The position numbers were made by a program, and so were the translations under genes. This document shows positions 44,239-53,820 of a stretch of DNA of 64,000 nucleotides, piece after piece (the first letter of the stretch is position 1; each line of letters begins with the position of its first letter). The stretch lies in NCBI RefSeq assembly GCF_042427745.1, contig NZ_JBHMFA010000017.1; one strand, written 5' to 3'. The notes beneath the pieces are model-generated. The model was not told the DNA's origin. It ran no database searches and worked only from the letters and a program-made list of their open reading frames with translations. This stretch comes from Algibacter miyuki. GTDB taxonomy: Bacteria; Bacteroidota; Bacteroidia; Flavobacteriales; Flavobacteriaceae.

Positions 44239-45711
44239 TTACCTTGAATAATTTGGAGATTCTTTGGTAATGGTTACATCGTGTGGGTGACTTTCATTGA
44301 TTCCACTTGACGTGATTTTAACGAATTGTCCGGTTTCTTTTAAAGTTTCAACATCTTTAGCTCCGCAGTATCCCATTCCGGCGCGTAAACCACCGATAAA
44401 TTGGTGAATACTTTCGTATAAATCGCCTTTATATGGTACGCGACCTACGATACCTTCTGGTACTAATTTTTTAATATCGTCTTCTACATCCTGGAAATAA
44501 CGGTCTTTAGAACCTTCTTTCATTGCTTCTACAGAACCCATACCACGGTAAGATTTAAACTTACGACCTTCGTAAATGATAGTCTCGCCTGGAGATTCTT
44601 TAGTACCTGCTAAAAGTGATCCTAACATCACGGTATCGGCACCTGCAGCAATAGCCTTAGGGATATCTCCTGTGTAACGAATTCCACCATCGGCAATTAC
44701 AGGAACTCCACTGCCTTTAATGGCTGCAGCAACTTCTAACACCGCAGAAAATTGAGGAAAACCAACTCCTGCAACTACACGTGTAGTACAAATTGATCCT
44801 GGACCAATACCAACTTTTACGGCATCGGCTCCGGCTTCTACTAAATATTTAGCAGCTGCACCAGTAGCAATATTACCTACGATAACATCGAGGTCTGGAA
44901 ATTTAGCTTTTACAGCTTTTAACACATCTACCACACCTTTGGTATGTCCGTGAGCAGTATCGATAACTACGGCATCTACACCGGCATTAACTAAAGCTTC
45001 AGCACGTTCTACAGCATCGGCAGTAACACCTAACGCTGCTGCAACACGTAAACGACCGTATTGATCTTTATTAGCGTTTGGTTTCTGACTTAGTTTTGTA
45101 ATATCTCTAAAAGTAATTAATCCTGATAATTTAAAATTATCGTCAACAATTAATAACTTTTCAATTTTATGTTCTTGTAGTATAAGTTCGGCATCTTTTA
45201 AAGATGTTCCTACAGATGCAGTTACTAGTTTTTCGCTCGTCATCACCTCACTAATAGCACGTTTGCCATTATGTTCGAAACGTAAATCGCGATTGGTTAC
45301 TATACCTTTTAATGTGCCATCTTCTGCAACAATTGGTATACCGCCAATACTATATTCTGCCATGTATTTTTTAGCATCGCTAACAATTGCAGTTACGGGA
45401 AGTGTTACCGGATCGATAATCATACCGCTTTCGGCACGTTTTACTCGGCGTACTTTTAAAGCTTGCGCTTCAATAGACATGTTTTTGTGCAACACACCAA
45501 TACCTCCTTCTTGCGCCATGGCAATAGCCATTTTACTTTCGGTAACGGTATCCATTGCGGCCGATATTATAGGCACGTTAATGGTGATGTTACGGGTAAA
45601 TTTTGTTTGAATATTAACCTCTCTTGGAAGTACTTCAGAAAAAGCTGGAACTAAAAGAACGTCGTCATAAGTGAGACCTTCTCCTACTATTTTATTTTCG
45701 TGTGCAGTCAT
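44239..45711 (-). CDS. guaB: IMP dehydrogenase
   Basis: Oxidises IMP to XMP with NAD, the committed step to guanine nucleotides. 490 residues. The TIM-barrel holds two CBS domains (about 95-205, PVTAIVSDAKKYMAEYSIGG and TSEKLVTASVGTSLKDAELI). The active-site loop is VKVGIGPGSICTTRVVAGVG with the catalytic Cys, followed by DGGIRYTGDIPKAIAAGAD and the flap region YKGDLYESI. A minus-strand TAGATTTG box at 45738-45745 lies 27 bases before the start. Transcribed alone. Confidence 0.97.
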   Translation of the reverse strand: MTAHENKIVGEGLTYDDVLLVPAFSEVLPREVNIQTKFTRNITINVPIISAAMDTVTESKMAIAMAQEGGIGVLHKNMSIEAQALKVRRVKRAESGMIIDPVTLPVTAIVSDAKKYMAEYSIGGIPIVAEDGTLKGIVTNRDLRFEHNGKRAISEVMTSEKLVTASVGTSLKDAELILQEHKIEKLLIVDDNFKLSGLITFRDITKLSQKPNANKDQYGRLRVAAALGVTADAVERAEALVNAGVDAVVIDTAHGHTKGVVDVLKAVKAKFPDLDVIVGNIATGAAAKYLVEAGADAVKVGIGPGSICTTRVVAGVGFPQFSAVLEVAAAIKGSGVPVIADGGIRYTGDIPKAIAAGADTVMLGSLLAGTKESPGETIIYEGRKFKSYRGMGSVEAMKEGSKDRYFQDVEDDIKKLVPEGIVGRVPYKGDLYESIHQFIGGLRAGMGYCGAKDVETLKETGQFVKITSSGINESHPHDVTITKESPNYSR

Positions 45712-45853
45712 GTTGCAATTACAGTTATAATTGCGTGCAAATCTAAGCTTTTTTTTCGGTTTATATTGGGTTTATTGGCATGAAATACTTAATAAACCCA
45801 ATTCTTAACATTTATTTTACTTATCAGTACGCATTATATAAGATGATGAAGGT

Positions 45854-48622
45854 TTATCTGCCTCGTCTTCCGCCGCCTTGACCTCTACCTCCACCGCCGC
45901 CACCTTGACGATCTGGTCTTACATTCATATTTTGGCCTGCAATTTTCCCGAATTTAAATGAAAATGTAACCATGAAATATTGCTCTAAAATCTTGTTCTC
46001 TATATCTTGAATATAGGTTTCGGTAACCGAACGACGGTAGCCATTATTTTTTCCTAAAATATCATACCCTACAAGTGTTAATGTCCCTTTATTGTTCCAA
46101 AGTTGCACACCCAATCCGGCATTCCAGAATACGGCATCGCCATCAAAATCATCGCCAACTCTACTATTATAAGTATACGCTATTTTGTTAGAGAAGAATG
46201 CATTTTTCAAGAAAAATATAGAAGAGTCGAATTTAATGTTTTGAACAAAGTACTTATTATCGTTAAAATCGCCCGTATCATATCGCGTTTCGTTTGTTGA
46301 ATAACTGTAGTTTACTCCAAAATCGAGTTTATTATTATAAGAATATTTAAATCCTACAGATGGCGTATAAACGGTGTTTTTACCAGAAAACTTCACCCCA
46401 TTTTGAACCGAAATATTATTGTTATAAGCTGCCGCAAACTTAGCATTCATATTAATATTTGTGTTTTGACTGAAGTAGGACTTTGAAATAGAAGCGTTTC
46501 CGTTAAGTGAATAATCGCCATTCATATTATCGTAAGTGGTATACTTTATTAAATCGTCATCTGTAATGGTTGAATTAATAATTTTATCTTCTGTAAATAC
46601 CGCTTTAGCTTCACCATTAATGGTAATGTTATTGAAAGCTAAATTATTTTGATATTGGAATCGTAAATTATGACTTAAGCCTGGCTCTAAGTCTGGATTT
46701 CCAGTATAAATATGCGTTTGGTTACTTACATTTTCTACCGGTTGCAATTGATTTGCTGATGGTAAATCGACGTTTTGATTATAATCTAACGAGATATTTT
46801 TATAACCATTTTGGTCACGATAACGAATTCTACTTGAATAAGTGAAGTAATTAAAATCGGCATTAAAATTACGTTCAGCAATCAGGATATCTGTATATTT
46901 TCTGAAGGTATTTGTGTAAGCCCCTTCTACCTCAAAACGAATATCTTTCCACTCATATCTAAAGCGTAAAGCGGGTTTAAGCGTTGTGGTAACATATTTA
47001 CTGTCGAAACTTTGCAAGGTATTAAAATCGGTATAATCAGCATCTGTTTCATTATAATCGAAAACCTTTTTTTCGTTTTTATTATGATAAATAGTAGCGT
47101 TATATTTAGGGATAATTCTGAAATTGGTAAACAATTCTTTAAACCAATACCCATTTAAATTGATATTAGAAGTAGTATTATCTGTTGTTCTAATTTGATC
47201 TTGAATTTGTGTTGTATTTCTTTGATAAAGCACATTTTCAGAATAATTTTTAGAATCAGTTTCTGTACCACTAAAATTAGTACTTAACTTGAAGTTGAAA
47301 AAGTCTCTTCCACTACCCGTTCTAACAATAGCTCCAATACTATTATCAATACTATTTCCTACAGAATTAGATTCACTATTAGCATTATAATCGCTAATAT
47401 CTTCACCTTCTTTAGATATCGATTCCGTTGTCGATTCTGAAAAAGAATCGCTTGTATCTCGATTAAATTTTAATTCGTTAGATATTTGAATTTTATTATT
47501 AGAACTCTTGTTTTTTGAAGGAATAATGAATTTTAAATCTAAATCGCCACTGTGGTTATCACTATCTGTACTACTATTACTTTCTGTTGTGGTGGTGTAA
47601 TTTAAATTAGGTAAAAAATTATCTCTATAACGAAAACTACTATTGTCTTCATTACTTGCGCTATACTTATAATTTCCATTAACTCTAGTTTCATTCCATT
47701 TTCCTTTGGAATAATTAGCCCCAATAAAATCAGATTCTACATAACCATTACTCGATCTAGCATCGGGCAGCGAGGTAAAACCTCGTCGCATATTAATGTT
47801 ATTCGTACCCGAAATAAATCCAATTTGCTTTCCATCTATCATCTGAAATAAATTGGCATTTCCTTGATACTTATCGTCAGTGCCATAACCGCCATTAATA
47901 TCACCAAAAAAGGCTTTATTTTTACCTTTTTTAATTTTGATGTTGATTTCCTTTGTTCCAGAATCCGACTCTTCTCCTGTGAATTTTTGTAAGTTCGTTT
48001 TATAGTCGGTTACTTGTACTTTACTAATAACATTGCTTGGTAAATTTTTAAGTGCAATATCACCCATTTTTTCTCCAAAAAATGCCATACCGTCCACATT
48101 AATCGCTTCTACTGCAACGCCATTTACGGTAATATTTCCATCGATATCAAACTCAACACCTGGTAATTTTTTAAGCAAATCTTCGGCGCGATCATTCGCA
48201 AGCGTTTTAAAACTATCCGCATTATATTCAATAGTGTCCTTTTTTATAACAATTGGAGGTGCTTTACCTATAATAGAAACAACATTTAATTCTTCTATTT
48301 GATCGGCTAAAGTAACCGTCCCCATATCAAATTTATTTTCCGCAGGCACCGCGATATCCTTTGCATAAGGTTTATAACCTAAATAAGCCACATTAAATAG
48401 CAGTTTAGGTTCTCCTTCTGAATTAATATTAATAGAAAACTCACCCGCTTTATTGGTAATACCATAAGCCATGGTAATACTATCTTTAAGGCTTTGTACG
48501 TAAACGGTGGCGCCTTCTAAGGCTACAGCCCCTTCATCTTTTACATGGCCTTCTAGCGTAAAACGTTGTGCAAATAAGGCGGAACTTGATACTAAAAAAA
48601 TAACTAATAATAAATGTCTCAA
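45854..48622 (-). CDS. Outer-membrane beta-barrel protein, TonB-dependent-receptor-like (OMP_b-brl_3 type)
   Basis: A 922-residue exported protein. After a signal peptide (to about residue 18) comes a carboxypeptidase-like regulatory domain (about 22-110, FTLEGHVKDEGAVALEGATV), a plug-like domain (about 120-235, with LPGVEFDIDGNITVNGVAVE) and a long barrel of the OMP_b-brl_3 kind. The last 20 residues are nearly all Gly and Arg (RQGGGGGGRGQGGGRRGR), an odd low-complexity tail. Ligand unknown; no SusD partner is present. Asparagine, serine and threonine-rich strands explain the long low-complexity look. Confidence 0.85.
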   Translation of the reverse strand: MRHLLLVIFLVSSSALFAQRFTLEGHVKDEGAVALEGATVYVQSLKDSITMAYGITNKAGEFSININSEGEPKLLFNVAYLGYKPYAKDIAVPAENKFDMGTVTLADQIEELNVVSIIGKAPPIVIKKDTIEYNADSFKTLANDRAEDLLKKLPGVEFDIDGNITVNGVAVEAINVDGMAFFGEKMGDIALKNLPSNVISKVQVTDYKTNLQKFTGEESDSGTKEINIKIKKGKNKAFFGDINGGYGTDDKYQGNANLFQMIDGKQIGFISGTNNINMRRGFTSLPDARSSNGYVESDFIGANYSKGKWNETRVNGNYKYSASNEDNSSFRYRDNFLPNLNYTTTTESNSSTDSDNHSGDLDLKFIIPSKNKSSNNKIQISNELKFNRDTSDSFSESTTESISKEGEDISDYNANSESNSVGNSIDNSIGAIVRTGSGRDFFNFKLSTNFSGTETDSKNYSENVLYQRNTTQIQDQIRTTDNTTSNINLNGYWFKELFTNFRIIPKYNATIYHNKNEKKVFDYNETDADYTDFNTLQSFDSKYVTTTLKPALRFRYEWKDIRFEVEGAYTNTFRKYTDILIAERNFNADFNYFTYSSRIRYRDQNGYKNISLDYNQNVDLPSANQLQPVENVSNQTHIYTGNPDLEPGLSHNLRFQYQNNLAFNNITINGEAKAVFTEDKIINSTITDDDLIKYTTYDNMNGDYSLNGNASISKSYFSQNTNINMNAKFAAAYNNNISVQNGVKFSGKNTVYTPSVGFKYSYNNKLDFGVNYSYSTNETRYDTGDFNDNKYFVQNIKFDSSIFFLKNAFFSNKIAYTYNSRVGDDFDGDAVFWNAGLGVQLWNNKGTLTLVGYDILGKNNGYRRSVTETYIQDIENKILEQYFMVTFSFKFGKIAGQNMNVRPDRQGGGGGGRGQGGGRRGR

Positions 48623-48805
48623 AACAGTTGGTTGTTGATCCTAACATTAAGAAAAATAACGGCAAAAAAAATTCCTTTATTAATTCATTTATAGAAAATG
48701 AACAAAAAAAAGCCTCGTTTTACTGTAATTTCAATTAATAATTGGTGTTAATTGAAGGTTAGACTTAAACCTTACCAAAAGGTTTAAAGAAAAATTAAAT
48801 ATTTT

Positions 48806-51229
48806 TTAAAATTTTATTTGAAGTGTGGTATACCAATTTCTAGGCGACGACGGAATAATACCTGGTCCCGGATATCCAGTAGCGCGACGCGTGAAATAAC
48901 TATTATTTAAAAGATTATTAATTCCCGTTTCTAGTTTGAAATTTTTATAACTGTACGACAGCGAAGCATCTAAAATATCGTATTCTGGAATTTCTCCAAC
49001 CACACCACTATCGCTCGCTAGTACCGAGTTTGAAGCATCGGTAAACTGACTCCCCAAATAACTGTATTGAATATTTGCCATTACATTTTTGTAACCCCCG
49101 TTAAGTCCCATTTTTAAATTTAAATCGGGTACAAATTCTACTTTATTTCCTGTAACACCAGCTTTCGAAGAACTTGTATATTCCGAGGTTATTATTGAAG
49201 TATTTACAAAATAATTCAGTTTGATATTGCTATTAAAGTTTAAAATTTTCTTCAAATTAAAATCGAATAGCGATTCTACACCATACATTACAGCGTCGCC
49301 AATATTGCCGCGTTCGTTTTTTATTCGGGAATCGGAATCAACAATGGTTAAAAATCCAATACGCTCGTTATAAAATAACCCGAACACACCAACATCAAAT
49401 GAAACAAAGTTTTTATAGTTTCCTCGAATTCCTAAATCGGCAGTAAAACCACTTTCGTCCGTAAGGTCTCGGCTAATTAAAAAGGCTGGATTGTCGATAT
49501 TGAGATCGGAAAAAGTTACCGAACGGTAATTTTGTGAAATATTCCCATAAGCTTCAAAATTGGCATCGTGTTTATAACTTAATCCTAAACCTAATAATAC
49601 AAATGAACGCTCGAAATTTTGATTATCTTCAACCGTTTCTTCAAAAATAACATTACCTGCTCCGTCAACATTTATATTTTTAGAAAACCCGTTGCTTTGT
49701 GTTTTTATATACTCGAATCTAAACCCTGGCGTTACCGAAAACTTATCGGTAACATAAAATATATTTTCACCAAAAACAGAGGCATTTAAGTTGGGTAAAT
49801 CAAACTGCTTTTGGCTTTGGTAATTTGGAAATTCCTCGGTGGCAAAACTAAAATCTGCGTCCGCTCCATCAGTTCCAGGCCCTTGTTCTTGATAATTATC
49901 CGCTTTGTAAAATTTAGCTCCAATTAAAAAAGTGGCGTCTTTATTCAACACTTTGTAATTCGTTAATAAACGCGACTCGAAACCAAAATTATTAAAATCG
50001 CCTTTTATTAAATCCCGCTCTTCATTAGGGTCTATGTCACTCACTCTATTTGAACGAAACCCGAGTGCTTTTCTCGATGCATTTAGTCCAAAAGCATTAA
50101 AAGTGAAGTTTGTTTTATCAGAAAATTTATGAGACAACTTCAAACTATATAGTAACCAATCTACCTTAAACCAATTACGCGCTCTATTACTTTGAAGTGG
50201 ATCGTCGTTAAACATAGCATCGGTTAAACCACCTGCCTGTTGCGCCAAATAATTTAAGTAAGTAACCTCTCCGGTAAGCTTGGTCTTCTCAGTAAATTGA
50301 TACCCCAAATGAGCAAAAATATTTTTAGATTCAAATTCTGAATTTGGACGAAACCCATCTCCTTTTTTATAGTTGAAATAACTATAATAACTCCATTTAT
50401 TTTTGGTGCCACTAACACTAGTGAAATTGGTATACAATCCATAACTTCCTAAAGTATTTCGAGTAATTATCTCAAAAGGTTTATTCGGATTTGGTTCCTT
50501 CATTTTAAAATTGATTAAACCTCCAAACTGCGTTCCATATTGTAAAGATGCCGCTCCACGAATAACTTGAATTTCAGATAATCCTTCGGCAGCAGGCGTA
50601 TAATAACTCTCAGGATAGCCCAAAACATCGGCACTAATATCGTAACCATTTTGACGTGTATTGAAGTTGGCAGTTCGGTTAGGATCTAAACCACGACCAC
50701 CAATATTAAGCTGTAAACCCGCATCATCATTTTGATAAATATTTAAACCCGCCACTTGGCTATAAATTTGTCGCGCGTTATTAGACGCTAAATTTGCCAT
50801 AGACTGTTCTACTAAAACTACTTCTGTTTTTTTTCCGGCGTAAATGGCCGTTTCTTCAACATCTTTTAAACGTTGTAATTCGAAAATTCGTTGCTTTCTG
50901 GCGGTAATTTCTACTTCCGATAAATTCTGAGTTAAATCTTTTAAAGTAATTTTTAAGGTTGAAGCGTTTTCTGTTTGAATGGTGATTTCTTCAACTTCAT
51001 ATTCAAAAGAAAAAAACACAAGCGTGATTTCCTTTTTAGATGTCTCAAACTGAAAAAAACCTTTATTATCAGTAGTTGCAATAACACCTGTTGCTTTATC
51101 ATACACCTTAACATCTTCAACAGGTTGTTTATTTTCTAAAAATGTAACTGTTCCTGAAATTTTATGTTGAGCAAAACAAGACACGCTAAAAATAAGCGCG
51201 ATTATAATTTTAAAGTCCTTTAATATCAT
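48806..51229 (-). CDS. FecA-like TonB-dependent outer-membrane receptor
   Basis: An 807-residue receptor. Signal peptide (to about 20), carboxypeptidase-like regulatory domain (about 22-100), a plug (about 120-240, VIRGAASLQYGTQFGGLINF) and a 22-strand barrel. The loop QQAGGLTDAMFNDDPLQSNR resembles the FecA iron-dicitrate receptor, so a chelated metal is the likely cargo. The first 20 bases overlap the 3' end of the gamma-carboxylase-like gene, so the two are translationally coupled. There is no STN signalling domain. Confidence 0.9.
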   Translation of the reverse strand: MILKDFKIIIALIFSVSCFAQHKISGTVTFLENKQPVEDVKVYDKATGVIATTDNKGFFQFETSKKEITLVFFSFEYEVEEITIQTENASTLKITLKDLTQNLSEVEITARKQRIFELQRLKDVEETAIYAGKKTEVVLVEQSMANLASNNARQIYSQVAGLNIYQNDDAGLQLNIGGRGLDPNRTANFNTRQNGYDISADVLGYPESYYTPAAEGLSEIQVIRGAASLQYGTQFGGLINFKMKEPNPNKPFEIITRNTLGSYGLYTNFTSVSGTKNKWSYYSYFNYKKGDGFRPNSEFESKNIFAHLGYQFTEKTKLTGEVTYLNYLAQQAGGLTDAMFNDDPLQSNRARNWFKVDWLLYSLKLSHKFSDKTNFTFNAFGLNASRKALGFRSNRVSDIDPNEERDLIKGDFNNFGFESRLLTNYKVLNKDATFLIGAKFYKADNYQEQGPGTDGADADFSFATEEFPNYQSQKQFDLPNLNASVFGENIFYVTDKFSVTPGFRFEYIKTQSNGFSKNINVDGAGNVIFEETVEDNQNFERSFVLLGLGLSYKHDANFEAYGNISQNYRSVTFSDLNIDNPAFLISRDLTDESGFTADLGIRGNYKNFVSFDVGVFGLFYNERIGFLTIVDSDSRIKNERGNIGDAVMYGVESLFDFNLKKILNFNSNIKLNYFVNTSIITSEYTSSSKAGVTGNKVEFVPDLNLKMGLNGGYKNVMANIQYSYLGSQFTDASNSVLASDSGVVGEIPEYDILDASLSYSYKNFKLETGINNLLNNSYFTRRATGYPGPGIIPSSPRNWYTTLQIKF

Positions 51230-52592
51230 CCTTAAATGGTAAAATCCAATGTTTGGGTTTAATTGATTCCTTTTCTGCGTACAAATCTACGGTTTTATTG
51301 ATATACGCCGTACTTAATCGGCCATTTAATGCCACGTAACTTTCAACAAAAACTTGTACATTTTTATGTCCTTGTGCCATAAAATGATCGCCTAAATAAT
51401 GGGCATATTCTAAAATAAAATCAGGTTGAAAACTCATTTGTTTTTCCTGAAATGGAGTTAAAAAATCTTTATTATCGACATAAAAAAAACTCCCCGTTTC
51501 TTTATTTACAATTTTGAAAGTTGCAATTCCCATTTTTTCCATCAGCATGACGCGCCATGAAAACCGATAACCTTCTTCCGTCCAAAACAACTCATTTGGG
51601 TAACACAGATAGCGAAATGGAAACACCAATTGAATGCTAAAAAATAACACGAAAACAGGAATAATTAACCTTTTATTTTTAAGTTGAAATTGAGAAATCA
51701 CAGCTAACTTTGGATGGTTTCCAAAATGCTTCCGAAAAGATAATTGATTCAATATTCTTTTTAGAAAGGCTATAATTTTTTGATGAAAATCGGCTTCGAA
51801 AAAGATTAAAGTTGAAACAATCATGATAAACGGAAACATGCCGATAGGAAACAAAATCCTTGTAAACACATGAAAAACAACGACAATTGCAAAAGCAAAC
51901 CAGCGCGTTTTTTTATATAACAATAAAAATGGTATGCATAAATCGTACAGCATACCACTCCAACTCATGGCAAAATGAAACCAATTTTGTTGCATAAGAT
52001 TTTCGCCAATAAATGGTAAATCATATTTTGAAGGCAACCATATTTTTAAAGGCATAGCTCTAAACAGCCAATCACTATTTAATTTGGCTAAACCAGCATA
52101 AAAATAAACGATTCCTAAAAGGAGTTTAATGCTATCAATGCTCCATTTTGGAATGTTTTGATATGTTTTTCTTCGGAAGATATTATCTACTGAAAAATGT
52201 GCGTTTGCCGGTAAAAAAATCATTATAAAACTTAATAAGCTTATAAAGTAGTAATGATTTAAATAGGTGGTTTTATCCATCAATTCAATGTAAGTAAAAC
52301 TTAAAAAGAAAGTGATAATAGCAAGCCGATATTTAAAGCCCAAAGCAACTGCAATGGCTGAAATACCGCAAACAGCAAACAATAAATATGTATAAATACC
52401 TAACGGTTTTACAAACTCAAAACCATAATAAGAAAAATGAAATTTGGGTTGAATATAAAAACTATCAATCCAGCCATGATACCAAAACCTAACGATACTT
52501 AAACACATCATAAACCCGAAACACAGACGAAATACCGCTAATGGCGCCGCGCTAGTGGTTTGTTTCAGGTATGTTTTAATATTCAACTTCAT
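51210..52592 (-). CDS. HTTM/vitamin K-dependent gamma-carboxylase homologue
   Basis: A 460-residue membrane protein with about six to eight helices and a C-terminal soluble part. Compared from memory with human gamma-glutamyl carboxylase, it matches in order: ELMDKTTYLNHYYF (His113, human His160 position), LPANAHFSVDNI, YFYAGLAKLNSDWL (Lys170, human catalytic Lys218 position), MLYDLCIPFLL, VVFHVFTRILFPIGMFPF, and after the membrane part FSWRVMLMEK and VESYVALNGRLSTAYI. The human C-terminal extension is absent. Vitamin K-type quinone (menaquinone) is the normal quinone of this phylum. Its target proteins are unknown; neighbours suggest a tie to metal uptake. Confidence 0.85.
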   Translation of the reverse strand: MKLNIKTYLKQTTSAAPLAVFRLCFGFMMCLSIVRFWYHGWIDSFYIQPKFHFSYYGFEFVKPLGIYTYLLFAVCGISAIAVALGFKYRLAIITFFLSFTYIELMDKTTYLNHYYFISLLSFIMIFLPANAHFSVDNIFRRKTYQNIPKWSIDSIKLLLGIVYFYAGLAKLNSDWLFRAMPLKIWLPSKYDLPFIGENLMQQNWFHFAMSWSGMLYDLCIPFLLLYKKTRWFAFAIVVVFHVFTRILFPIGMFPFIMIVSTLIFFEADFHQKIIAFLKRILNQLSFRKHFGNHPKLAVISQFQLKNKRLIIPVFVLFFSIQLVFPFRYLCYPNELFWTEEGYRFSWRVMLMEKMGIATFKIVNKETGSFFYVDNKDFLTPFQEKQMSFQPDFILEYAHYLGDHFMAQGHKNVQVFVESYVALNGRLSTAYINKTVDLYAEKESIKPKHWILPFKDDIKGL

Positions 52593-52624
52593 GAATGATT
52601 ACGTTTTGCAAACGCCTGTTACGC

Positions 52625-52660
52625 AAAAAAGGTTGCCTCTTTAATGAGACAACCTTTTTA
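52625..52660 (-). terminator. Terminator between imelysin and gamma-carboxylase-like genes
   Basis: On the minus strand AAAAAGGTTGTCTC against GAGGCAACCTTTTT with a short loop and flanking T-run, 18 bases past the imelysin stop and 33 before the next start. It could split the cluster into two transcripts or limit read-through. Confidence 0.85.
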
Positions 52661-52677
52661 ATGTTATTTATATTTTT

Positions 52678-53778
52678 TTAATCGCCATCGGCATCTTTAT
52701 AATCTACACTAACATTGAAGGCTTGAAGCATATCTACCTTAAGTGAAATTACCACTAGTTGCAGCGCATCATAAGCTTCTGTCATTTTAGAGTTATCTGA
52801 ATTAACTTGATCGTGAAAATTATCATCTAGCAAATTAATTTTGGTTCTAGCCCCATCCATCCGTGTAGTTAAAATTGCACTTAAATCGCTACGCTCTAAT
52901 GCTACTAAATAGCTTTTTAAACTTTCGCCAGTTGTACTTGAGTTATAATATTTTCCGTTAAAGGTATTTTGCACCGCTAATAAAGCTTCCAATGCTAACT
53001 CTTTAGATACTTCTTGATTATAAAAAGCTTCCACTTTTTCTGGCAATAAATTACTATCGGAAAAGACACCTGCAGGAATCCCAAATTTATTGGCGCGCAA
53101 ATTCTTTTCGAAATAAAAGATATAATCGTTTACAAATTTATTTAACGAGCTGGTTGCTGTATTAGCTGTTCCTGCTACAAAAACATCGCGATAGCTAGAC
53201 GTCCAATCGGTTAAAACCGTTTCTGTTAAACTAGACATTTGGTTAACAAGATCGGATAAATACGTTTTATACTTAGCGTCTTCATACTTCGTTAAAATTT
53301 CAGCATCCGTATCGGCAATACCATATAACATATAATCTACTGCCGGAAAACCTACTGCATCATTATTATTCGCATGTGTTAAATCGTAATCGCCACTATC
53401 AACATTTGCCTCAACATCTGCTGTAGAAACAGGGTAAATATTCATTTGGAAACCGTACAAAATAGATTCTGCCTTACCAATATTAAACATTTCAACATGT
53501 TGCCAAACTTTATATGCCGCCAACCAAGATACTCTTAATTGATCTAAATTACTTTGATTTGCATCGGCTATAAACGCATCTTTATCAGCTTTAAACGTGG
53601 TTAGTTTTGAAGATAAATCTTGAAACGCAGGTACAATAATATTATCGGCCAAATTGGTTAATAAGGCCCCCCTATCAAAATCGTCACTAATACCTGATGG
53701 GCTATCATCCGAAGATGATGAACTACAAGCCACGATAAACATTATCGCTACTATTGGTAAAAAAATCTTTTTAATCAT
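52678..53778 (-). CDS. Imelysin (M75) family lipoprotein
   Basis: A 366-residue lipoprotein (MFIVAC-SSSSSD) of the imelysin family, periplasmic or surface helical-bundle proteins tied to iron uptake (EfeO, IrpA). LRVSWLAAYKVWQHVEMFNI and the DAVGFPAVDYMLYG segment mark the family. The usual GxHxxE motif is GFPAVD here, with His and Glu replaced by Pro and Asp, so a peptidase role is unlikely and any metal site must differ. It follows the DUF4856 gene by 42 bases. Confidence 0.9.
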   Translation of the reverse strand: MIKKIFLPIVAIMFIVACSSSSSDDSPSGISDDFDRGALLTNLADNIIVPAFQDLSSKLTTFKADKDAFIADANQSNLDQLRVSWLAAYKVWQHVEMFNIGKAESILYGFQMNIYPVSTADVEANVDSGDYDLTHANNNDAVGFPAVDYMLYGIADTDAEILTKYEDAKYKTYLSDLVNQMSSLTETVLTDWTSSYRDVFVAGTANTATSSLNKFVNDYIFYFEKNLRANKFGIPAGVFSDSNLLPEKVEAFYNQEVSKELALEALLAVQNTFNGKYYNSSTTGESLKSYLVALERSDLSAILTTRMDGARTKINLLDDNFHDQVNSDNSKMTEAYDALQLVVISLKVDMLQAFNVSVDYKDADGD

Positions 53779-53820
53779 ACTCTGTATTTTATTCTAAAGC
53801 GCTACAAATAACGCTAAAAT

